Shown here: piece after piece, positions 7,052 through 13,587 of the stretch
Layout: every line of letters begins with the position of its first letter
Position numbering within the stretch: position 1 is the first letter of the stretch
NCBI GenBank assembly: GCA_938010745.1
Contig: CALLVF010000082.1
Location: 1 to 18,632 of the forward strand
DNA length: 18,632 nt
Reading direction: 5' to 3'
Source of the DNA: an uncultured Patescibacteria group bacterium
Lineage (GTDB): Bacteria; Patescibacteriota; Microgenomatia; UBA1406; GWC2-37-13
Translations under genes and position numbers: made by a program
Notes under the pieces: generated by a model
Databases searched by the model: none
What the model was told of the DNA's origin: nothing
The model's input: the letters and a program-made list of their open reading frames with translations, nothing else

Positions 7052-7330
7052 ATGGAAAATAATCAAAATCTAAAAAACACACAAAATCCATCAGGTCCGG
7101 TCAACGTTAGAAATTTAAAGGTTTGGGTTGATCGTGATCTTTGTATTGGCGCTGCCACTTGTGTTGCCGTTGCTCCTAAGACATTTAATTTAGATTCTCA
7201 AGCTAAAGCAGTTATTTTAGAGACGGTTGAGGAAGATACTGATGAGACAATCATTGATGCAGCAAGAGCTTGTCCAGTGGCAGCGATTTTTATTGAGGAT
7301 GAAAAGAGAAACAGAATATTTCCAAAATGA
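7052..7330 (+). CDS. Small ferredoxin with three cluster cysteines
   Basis: A 92-residue single-cluster ferredoxin. The motif CIGAATC (31-37) and ACPVAAI (73-79) give Cys31, Cys37 and Cys74-Pro; the usual middle cysteine is Ala34. This pattern is known from ferredoxins that hold a [3Fe-4S] cluster or a [4Fe-4S] with one labile iron. Residues 38-70 (VAVAPKTFNLDSQAKAVI...) are the usual link of the one-cluster type. The first 20 residues are Asn/Gln-rich, unlike a ferredoxin core, and come from a CAAAATC-type tract. Its place between sufU (11 nt) and the oxidoreductase genes (37 nt) suggests that it receives clusters from the SUF products and carries electrons from the 2-oxoacid oxidoreductase; that role is inferred from position. 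Confidence 0.92.
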   Translation: MENNQNLKNTQNPSGPVNVRNLKVWVDRDLCIGAATCVAVAPKTFNLDSQAKAVILETVEEDTDETIIDAARACPVAAIFIEDEKRNRIFPK

Positions 7331-7367
7331 TTCAATAAACTTTCTAACTTTAAATACTTTATAAACT

Positions 7368-9104
7368 ATGATTGATTTTGCTTGGAAAATTGGTGGTGTG
7401 GCAGGTTTTGGGATAGCCACCTCCGGTTTAGTTTTTTCAAAAATTGCTGCTCGGTTAGGATATCACACTTTTGATTATCTTGAATATCCCTCATTAATTC
7501 GTGGCGGTCATAATGCTTTTGAATGTCGAGTGAGTGATGAAAAGATAAATCATCTCAGTGACAAAATTGATATTCTTGTTTGTTTAAATAAGGAGACATT
7601 TGAAAAACATCAGTCAAGATTAACAAATAAAGCCTTAATAATTTACGATGAGGAAGAATTTAGTGTTGAGGGGCAATTTGTGAAAATAAAAGTTCCTTTT
7701 AAAAAAATTCTTAATAACTTAAAAGGGAAGTTGGTAATGAAAAACACCATTGCTTTAGGAGCTTCTCTGGCAATTTTGGGTGGGGATATTTTTCCTTTAG
7801 AAGAAATTATTGAGGAGCAATTTCGAAAAAAGGGTGAGGAAGTAGTAAAATTTAATAAAAGATTTGCGCAAGAGGGTTATATTTTTGTAAAAAAAAATTA
7901 TCCTGAGTTAATTAAAAATTATCTTATCCAGAGGGGGGTAAATCAAAAATTAGTACTAAGTGGTAATGATAGTTTTTCTTTAGCCTCAATTATTGCCGAT
8001 TGTCGCTTGTATTGTGCTTATCCAATGACTCCTTCATCCTCTGTTTTAACTACTTTAGCTTCCTGGCAGGAGAAAACTGGCATTATTGTTCGTCATGCAG
8101 AAGATGAAATCTCCGTTATAAATACTGCCTTGGGGGCTTCTTTTGCCGGTGTAAGAGCAGCGGTTGGTACCTCAGGTGGGGGTTTTGCTTTGATGGTTGA
8201 ATCAATCTCTTTTGCTGGGTTAGCAGAAATTCCCATTGTTATCTTTTTAGCCCAACGCCCAGGTCCGGCCACTGGAATGCCAACCTGGAGCGAGCAGGGT
8301 GATTTGTTATTTGCTGTTCACGCCGGTCATGGTGAGTTTCCGAAAATTGTTTTATCACCTGGCGATCAAGAAGAGATGCTTCAAATAACAATGGAGGCGT
8401 ATAATTTAGCCGATATTTATCAAACACCGGTGATAATTTTAAGCGATATGTTTCTATCTGAATCGCACAAGAGTGTGGAAAGAGAATTTGTTGAGGAATT
8501 AATAAGAAATTACCAAATAGACAGAGGAAAGATTATTAACAAAGATCATTTAGAGAACGTTGGAAATCAAAAATATTTAAGATATCAGGTAACTAAAGAT
8601 GGGATATCACCAAGATTAATTCCAGGGACGCCTGGTTATTTCTATCAAGCAAACTCCTATGAGCATTTGGAAGATAGTCATACCACGGAGGAGGCGGCGC
8701 CAAGAAAAGAGCAAGTTGAAAAAAGGAATAGAAAGATAACAACTTACTTGAAAAATCATTTTCACTCGCCAAAAATCTATCAAGATTTACAAAAAGCAGA
8801 AATAGTTTTTGTTTCTTGGGGATCGAATAAGGGAGCGGTTTTGGAAGCGCAAAAACTTTTGTTAAAAAAAGGTATTCTAACTGCCTTAATTCATTTTAGT
8901 TATCTTTATCCTTTGGCTAAAGAAAAAATTACCTCTTTTTTTGTTCCTGGAAAAAGATATATTTTGGTGGAAAACAACTCCTGGGGACAATTTGGTAAAC
9001 TCTTATTACAAGAGGTGGGTATTGAGTTAAATGAGAAGATTCTGAAATACAATGGTCGACCAATTTGGCCTGAGGAAATTGTTGATTATGTTGTTAATTC
9101 CTAA
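7368..9104 (+). CDS. korA: 2-oxoacid:ferredoxin oxidoreductase, gamma-alpha fused subunit
   Basis: Large subunit (578 residues) of a two-subunit, CoA-dependent enzyme that decarboxylates a 2-oxoacid and reduces ferredoxin. Residues 1 to about 185 are the gamma domain (GGVAGFGIATSG at 9-20, YPSLIRGGHN at 40-49). From about residue 200 comes the alpha subunit's pyrimidine-binding region, with YPMTPSS (218-224), equivalent to the YPITPSS motif of archaeal two-subunit enzymes, AEDEISVINTALGASFAG (244-261) and GTSGGGFALM. The C-terminal third has the transketolase-C style domain ending in YILVENNSWGQFGKLL and NGRPIWPEEI. The substrate cannot be read from sequence; pyruvate seems more likely than 2-oxoglutarate in a cell without a full TCA cycle, but that is a guess. 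The beta subunit follows 48 nt later. Confidence 0.94.
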   Translation: MIDFAWKIGGVAGFGIATSGLVFSKIAARLGYHTFDYLEYPSLIRGGHNAFECRVSDEKINHLSDKIDILVCLNKETFEKHQSRLTNKALIIYDEEEFSVEGQFVKIKVPFKKILNNLKGKLVMKNTIALGASLAILGGDIFPLEEIIEEQFRKKGEEVVKFNKRFAQEGYIFVKKNYPELIKNYLIQRGVNQKLVLSGNDSFSLASIIADCRLYCAYPMTPSSSVLTTLASWQEKTGIIVRHAEDEISVINTALGASFAGVRAAVGTSGGGFALMVESISFAGLAEIPIVIFLAQRPGPATGMPTWSEQGDLLFAVHAGHGEFPKIVLSPGDQEEMLQITMEAYNLADIYQTPVIILSDMFLSESHKSVEREFVEELIRNYQIDRGKIINKDHLENVGNQKYLRYQVTKDGISPRLIPGTPGYFYQANSYEHLEDSHTTEEAAPRKEQVEKRNRKITTYLKNHFHSPKIYQDLQKAEIVFVSWGSNKGAVLEAQKLLLKKGILTALIHFSYLYPLAKEKITSFFVPGKRYILVENNSWGQFGKLLLQEVGIELNEKILKYNGRPIWPEEIVDYVVNS

Positions 9105-9115
9105 TTTTTTTAGGA
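9099..9115 (+). terminator. Weak A+T-rich hairpin at the end of korA
   Basis: TCCTAA and TTAGGA form a 6-bp stem around a T5 loop, starting in the last sense codon of korA. There is no long U run after it and the stem is A+T-rich, so at most it would be a partial terminator or an mRNA end that alters the korA to korB ratio. Confidence 0.25.
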
Positions 9116-9152
9116 TTTCTAGCTAGTTGAAGTTTAAATTTTAAAATAAATT

Positions 9153-10004
9153 ATGTCAAATATCCGCGACTTTGATGGCTATAAACCAACTTGGTGCCCG
9201 GGTTGTGGCGATTGGGGAATTGGCGCGGCATTAAAAATTGCTTTTTCTCAGTTGGGTTTTACTCCATCAAGTATCGTAGTTGTTTTTGGAATAGGCTGTT
9301 CTGGTAATATGAATGATTTTTTAAACGCCTATGCCGTTCATTCTTTACATGGAAGAGCTATACCCAATGCTATTGGGGTGAAATTGGCCAATCATAAACT
9401 ACCGGTAATAGTTGTTGCTGGTGATGGTGACTGTTATGGGGAGGGAGGTAATCATCTTATTCACGCTGCTCGGGGTAATCATGATATTACAGTCATTGTT
9501 CATGATAATCGTGTTTATGGTTTAACTACCGGCCAGGTTGCTCCCACTGCCCAAAAAGGATTCAAATCTAAATCTACGCCAGTAGGGATAATTGAATCTC
9601 CTATCAATCCATTATCCTTAGCTTTGACACAGGGGGCAACTTTTGTTGCACAAGCATTTGCGGGTGATACTTTACACACAATTGAAATTATTAAAAAGGC
9701 AATTGAGCATAAAGGATTTTCTATTGTTAATATTTTACAACCCTGTGTTACTTTTAACAAGGTAAATACTTATGATTATTACCTCAAACGCTTATACAAA
9801 CTCACCGCTGACTACCAAGCAGATAATTATCAGATTGCAATAAAAAAAACAACGGAAATGAATGAGGAAAAATTTCCCTTAGGTATTATTTACCAAGTTA
9901 GACGACCAACATACACAGAGCAATTAACTCAATTGAACAAAAATACTTTAACAGAAAAAGAAAGATATTTAGATTTTAATTTACTTTTTAGTGATTTTGT
10001 ATAA
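9153..10004 (+). CDS. korB: 2-oxoacid:ferredoxin oxidoreductase, beta subunit
   Basis: The thiamine-diphosphate and [4Fe-4S] subunit, 283 residues. The cluster ligands are visible as Cys15 and Cys18 in WCPGCG, Cys49 in GIGCSG and Cys198 in LQPCVTF, the four-cysteine arrangement of the two-subunit archaeal-type enzymes. The thiamine/Mg site is GDGDCYGEGG (90-99) through HDNRVYGLTTGQVAPT (117-132). The C-terminal tail (PLGIIYQVRRPTYTEQ) is typical of KorB proteins. There is no separate delta (2 x [4Fe-4S]) subunit, so electrons presumably pass straight from this single cluster to an external ferredoxin, and the gene upstream of korA is the obvious candidate. No strong terminator follows; the next 69 nt are plain A+T-rich sequence before the lon promoter. 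Confidence 0.95.
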   Translation: MSNIRDFDGYKPTWCPGCGDWGIGAALKIAFSQLGFTPSSIVVVFGIGCSGNMNDFLNAYAVHSLHGRAIPNAIGVKLANHKLPVIVVAGDGDCYGEGGNHLIHAARGNHDITVIVHDNRVYGLTTGQVAPTAQKGFKSKSTPVGIIESPINPLSLALTQGATFVAQAFAGDTLHTIEIIKKAIEHKGFSIVNILQPCVTFNKVNTYDYYLKRLYKLTADYQADNYQIAIKKTTEMNEEKFPLGIIYQVRRPTYTEQLTQLNKNTLTEKERYLDFNLLFSDFV

Positions 10005-10073
10005 AGAACTATTATAATTTGATTTATTATTAAAATCTATTAATGTAAAAATATCAAAATTTTTCTTTAATTG

Positions 10074-10102
10074 TTGACAATTAGCAGTTAATATGTTATA
10101 CT
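10074..10102 (+). promoter_or_regulatory. Near-consensus sigma-70 promoter of lon
   Basis: TTGACA (10074-10079), a 17-nt spacer, then TATACT (10097-10102): a perfect -35 and a five-of-six -10 at ideal distance. Transcription would be expected to begin near 10108-10110, only a few bases before the lon ATG at 10113. Confidence 0.8.
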
Positions 10103-10107
10103 GCTAA
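10081..10107. promoter_or_regulatory. CIRCE-like inverted repeat over the lon promoter
   Basis: TTAGCAGT (10081-10088) and ACTGCTAA (10100-10107) are perfect 8-bp inverted arms 11 nt apart. Laid on the HrcA operator CIRCE (TTAGCACTC-N9-GAGTGCTAA) the frame is the same 9-9-9, and the outer hexamers TTAGCA and TGCTAA are identical, giving 14 of 18 arm bases. It fills the spacer and covers the -10, where a bound repressor would block RNA polymerase. Binding by HrcA is inference, and no hrcA is in the window. Confidence 0.6.
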
Positions 10108-10112
10108 AAGCT

Positions 10113-12581
10113 ATGCCATTTTTAATCGGTGCATCAGAACAATTAATTTACCCAGTAGCAGCTGTCAGGGATGGAATAGTTTTTCCTTCGACTGAAAATC
10201 TGTTGGTTTTTGGTCGTCCAAAAAGTGTCAATGCTATTAACAGCGCCTTAAAAAAAGATAAAAAAATCGTTTTAGTTTTGCAAAAAAAACCAAATCTTGA
10301 TGATCCTAAAAAAGAAGATCTTTTTTCAATTGGTGTTTTAGTAAAAATTGAAAAAGTAAATATTGGTGAAAAGGGAGAAATAAGTGTTTTAGTTAAAGGC
10401 TTAGAGAAAGTTAAAATTATTGACTTTACTGCAAAAAATGAATATTTTGAAGCTAGAGTTGAATTTTTAATTGATAAAGTAGTAGACGATGAAGAGACAC
10501 AAGCCTTTATTCGTTATCTTGTTACGCAAATTAAAAAAGCAATTAACCTTGGTAAAGCAGTAGATTTTGTTTTTTTGATGAATATTCTCAATCTTACCAA
10601 TCCTAAACATTTTTCTAATCAAATAGCAATGGTTTTAGATATTAAACCAGAGGAAAAACAGCAGCTTTTGGAGGAAGATAATGTTAAAGAGCGCCTAAGA
10701 AAGGAAGTTGATTACATTAACAGAGAAGTAAAAATATTGGAAATTGAATATAATATCTCATCGAAAACTCAAAAAAGGTTTGAGCAGGGAATGCGGGAAA
10801 CTTTTCTGCGTGAGAAAATGAAGACAATTGAAGAGGAATTAGGAGAAAAGAGTGAAGATAGAGAGGTTAGTGAGTATAAAGAAAAAATTAAAAAAACAAA
10901 AATGCCAAAGGAAGTGGAAGCTAAAGCTCTAAAAGAGCTTAAAAGATTATCCCAGATGTCTCAATTTAATCCAGAAGCTTCTTATATTCGCACTTATTTA
11001 GATTGGTTGGTAGAGTTGCCATGGTCAGTAGCTTCTTCCAATGATGTTAATATTGCTCAAGCTGAAAAGATCTTAAATGAAGACCATTACGGTCTTAAAA
11101 AAATTAAAGAGCGGATTTTAGAGTATTTGGCAGTGATGGAGCTGCGAAGAAAAAAAGAGAGTCAACAAAAATCATCAGAAAAAAAAGGAGAAGAAAAGAA
11201 ACGTGAATATCAACCAACGATATTATGTTTTGTTGGTCCGCCAGGTGTTGGTAAAACTTCTTTAGGTAAGTCAATTGCCAGAGCCTTAGGGCGAAAATTT
11301 GTAAAAGTATCCTTAGGTGGTATTCGCGATGAAGCGGAAATTCGTGGACATAGAAGAACTTATGTTGGTGCATTACCAGGGAGGATAATTCAAGGAATAA
11401 AACAGGCAGGAACAAAAAATCCGGTATTTATGCTAGATGAAATTGACAAAATTGGTCGTGACTATCGAGGTGATCCATCAGCTGCTCTTCTTGAAGCATT
11501 AGACCCGGAACAAAATCACTCATTTTCAGATCATTATCTTGAGGTAAGTTTTGATCTTTCCGATGTCTTTTTTATTACCACCGCCAATATTTTGGATACA
11601 ATTCCTGATGCATTGCTTGATCGCTTAGAGGTAATTCATTTTCCTGGTTACACTGAGGATGAAAAATTTCAAATTGCGGCCAAATATTTAATTCCCAAGC
11701 AAAGACAAGCCCATAGCTTATCTGAAAAGGAGATTAAAATTACTGATAACGCTTTGAAAATAATTATTCGTCGTTATACTAGGGAGGCTGGAGTCAGGGA
11801 GCTTGAAAGACAAATCTCAACCATAATGAGAAAAATAGCCAGAGAGATAGTGGAAGGTAAAATTAAAACAAAAACGGTTGGGGTTGCAGAATTAAGTAAA
11901 TATTTGGGGCCATATAAATACTCCTCCACTATCATTGAGGAAAGAAATAGAGTTGGAATTGCTACTGGTTTAGCTTGGACACAGGCAGGAGGGGATATTC
12001 TATTTATCGAGGTGGCGGTAATGCCCGGTAAGGGTAATTTGACTTTAACAGGTCATTTGGGTGATGTAATGAAAGAGTCTTGTCAGGCAGCTTTATCTTA
12101 CATTAGGGCACGTTGGGAAAAATTTGGGTTGTCAAAAAATTTTTTTAATAGTATCGATATTCATGTTCATGTTCCAGAAGGAGCAGTTCCAAAAGATGGT
12201 CCATCTGCTGGAGTGGCTATTACAACAGCCATGATTTCTTCTTTAACAAAGATTCCAGTTAAAAAAGATGTTGGGATGACAGGCGAAATTACTCTTCGGG
12301 GTCGTATTCTTGAAATTGGCGGAGTCAAAGAAAAAGTAATTGCCGCTCATCGAGCTAATATTAAAACAGTTATTTTGCCAAAAGAAAATAAAAAGGACCT
12401 TGAGGATATTCCCTCTTACGTTTTAAAGGATTTAAAGTTTGTCTATGTTAGTCATTTAGATGAGGTTTTGAAGGTAGCTTTAGCTTTTCCCAACAAAAAA
12501 TCAACTTTTCCTTCTTTTTCAAAAAAACAGTTTTCTCAATTGAAGGTCGAGAATAACAATCAAGATAAAAAATTAAACTAG
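10113..12581 (+). CDS. lon: Lon ATP-dependent protease
   Basis: Cytoplasmic AAA+ serine protease of 822 residues that degrades damaged and regulatory proteins. The N-terminal substrate domain (about 1-200, YPVAAVRDGIVFP near the start) is followed by a coiled-coil region (about 195-280), the AAA+ module with Walker A GPPGVGKT (375-382) and Walker B VFMLDEID (438-445), and the protease domain with the Ser-Lys dyad Ser698 (KDGPSAG) and Lys741 (GGVKEKVIAAHRA), spaced 43 residues as in E. coli. A Lys/Glu/Ser-rich stretch (about 347-366) lengthens the link just before Walker A. The ATG at 10113 is favoured because it opens directly into the Lon N-domain; with the promoter above, the mRNA has almost no leader and no Shine-Dalgarno site. 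The stop overlaps the convergent gene by 9 bp. Confidence 0.98.
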   Translation: MPFLIGASEQLIYPVAAVRDGIVFPSTENLLVFGRPKSVNAINSALKKDKKIVLVLQKKPNLDDPKKEDLFSIGVLVKIEKVNIGEKGEISVLVKGLEKVKIIDFTAKNEYFEARVEFLIDKVVDDEETQAFIRYLVTQIKKAINLGKAVDFVFLMNILNLTNPKHFSNQIAMVLDIKPEEKQQLLEEDNVKERLRKEVDYINREVKILEIEYNISSKTQKRFEQGMRETFLREKMKTIEEELGEKSEDREVSEYKEKIKKTKMPKEVEAKALKELKRLSQMSQFNPEASYIRTYLDWLVELPWSVASSNDVNIAQAEKILNEDHYGLKKIKERILEYLAVMELRRKKESQQKSSEKKGEEKKREYQPTILCFVGPPGVGKTSLGKSIARALGRKFVKVSLGGIRDEAEIRGHRRTYVGALPGRIIQGIKQAGTKNPVFMLDEIDKIGRDYRGDPSAALLEALDPEQNHSFSDHYLEVSFDLSDVFFITTANILDTIPDALLDRLEVIHFPGYTEDEKFQIAAKYLIPKQRQAHSLSEKEIKITDNALKIIIRRYTREAGVRELERQISTIMRKIAREIVEGKIKTKTVGVAELSKYLGPYKYSSTIIEERNRVGIATGLAWTQAGGDILFIEVAVMPGKGNLTLTGHLGDVMKESCQAALSYIRARWEKFGLSKNFFNSIDIHVHVPEGAVPKDGPSAGVAITTAMISSLTKIPVKKDVGMTGEITLRGRILEIGGVKEKVIAAHRANIKTVILPKENKKDLEDIPSYVLKDLKFVYVSHLDEVLKVALAFPNKKSTFPSFSKKQFSQLKVENNNQDKKLN

Positions 12582-13577
12582 ACGTACAAATGATAAATAA
12601 AGATTTCTTAGAGAATGAGATAAGTTATATAAACGATAAAGAAATTCATTTAAAATTAAATCATAACTGCCGATCATTTGAATAAATTTTCCACCATAAC
12701 CTTCCTTAAATCGTGTAAAACCAGCCCAGGGATGATTTTTATCATAATTAGGTGGTAAACTTCCCCACATGTCAAATTCTTTTGCTCCTAATTTTTTACC
12801 AAAGCGAATAGCCTCCCACATTAAAAGATTAGAGGCCATCAAATTTCTATAGTAAACTGAGGTGCCTCCGTAGGGATAATAAAGAGTATTTTTAAAATAA
12901 AACAGTTCATAAGCGGCTAAAGGAGTAGTTTTATAAAAGGCAATTAAAATGTGAGCAATATGATTTTTTAGATTATCCCATACTATTTTGTGATATTGGT
13001 AATGGTGGCCAAAATATTTTTGCCGTCGACAAGTTTCAAAATAAAGTTTCGAGAATATCTTAAAACCTTCATCAGTTGACATTTCAATCACCTTAACCCC
13101 TTTTTTTTGAGCTAAACGAATATTATATCTTGTTTTAGGATGCATATTTTTTAAAAGCTCATCTTCAGATTTACTGATATCAAGGATTTGGGTCCAAGAT
13201 GGGAAGAGCGGATGTTTTGATTTAATTAAATTATGATTTTTAATATTTTTTTTTGATATTTGATCTTTGATATCTGCCATTCTCTCGTAAGGCTCAATTT
13301 TTATAAAAACAACATTATTTTTTCTGCCGTATTTTGCAAGAAATGTTAACACGTCTTTTGAGGGAAAAACTGAACGGGGAAGATAGCCGATTTTGTAAGG
13401 AGTGAAAGGTATTTTATGAAAAGTTACTTGGTAAACATTTTTTTCATCAATTAAACGTAATACCTCAATTCCCATCTTCATTCTTGCTTCTCCCCAGGAC
13501 CAAGATTGAAGCGGATGAGGTGCCAGCTTGTTCCATAATTTTTCATTAAAATTTGTATTGACAACTTTTACCGTCAT
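12573..13577 (-). CDS. FemAB-like aminoacyl/acyltransferase (GNAT fold)
   Basis: A 334-residue protein of the FemAB/FemX group, enzymes that attach amino acids from aminoacyl-tRNA to the peptidoglycan stem peptide, or related acyltransfers. Evidence: LQSWSWGEARMKMG (23-36), LLKNMHPKTRYNIRLAQKKGV (from 141), the YELFYFKNTLYYPYGGTS core and the late LGAKEFDMWGSLPP...GFTRFKEGYGG segment. No signal peptide or membrane segment is seen. I prefer the ATG at 13577, 10 nt after the preceding gene's stop; a TTG in frame at 13601 would add eight residues and overlap that gene. It is the last gene of the glycosyltransferase cluster, which suggests a job in envelope assembly. Residues 102-116 (DIKDQISKKNIKNHN) appear to be a repeat-derived loop. 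The exact acceptor is unknown. Confidence 0.85.
   Translation of the reverse strand: MTVKVVNTNFNEKLWNKLAPHPLQSWSWGEARMKMGIEVLRLIDEKNVYQVTFHKIPFTPYKIGYLPRSVFPSKDVLTFLAKYGRKNNVVFIKIEPYERMADIKDQISKKNIKNHNLIKSKHPLFPSWTQILDISKSEDELLKNMHPKTRYNIRLAQKKGVKVIEMSTDEGFKIFSKLYFETCRRQKYFGHHYQYHKIVWDNLKNHIAHILIAFYKTTPLAAYELFYFKNTLYYPYGGTSVYYRNLMASNLLMWEAIRFGKKLGAKEFDMWGSLPPNYDKNHPWAGFTRFKEGYGGKFIQMIGSYDLILNEFLYRLYNLSHSLRNLYLSFVRLV
13230..13274 (-). repeat. Probable in-frame repeat tract in the FemAB-like gene
   Basis: In coding sense it reads GATATCAAAGATCAAATATC, then A-rich sequence and ATTAAAAATCATAA, matching the ATCAAATATCAAA style of the tracts in the neighbouring glycosyltransferase genes. It encodes a Lys/Asn/Ile-rich loop just before the HPLFPSWTQILDIS segment. 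No G+C-rich hairpin is present, so the case rests on style and position. Confidence 0.4.
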
Positions 13578-13587
13578 AGGATAAAAA

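Noticed and set aside
7368..10004. A new electron-bifurcating system formed by SUF plus KorAB
   Set aside because: No flavoprotein, NADH-binding or hydrogenase subunit is present; the genes fit a standard two-subunit oxidoreductase with a ferredoxin.
10005..10073. Possible terminator after korB
   Set aside because: Only A+T-rich sequence without a stem of useful strength or a clear U run was found.
11104..11415. A 103-residue open frame opposite the Lon ATPase region
   Set aside because: Entirely antisense to the conserved Walker A region of lon, with a composition expected from the reverse of lysine-rich codons.
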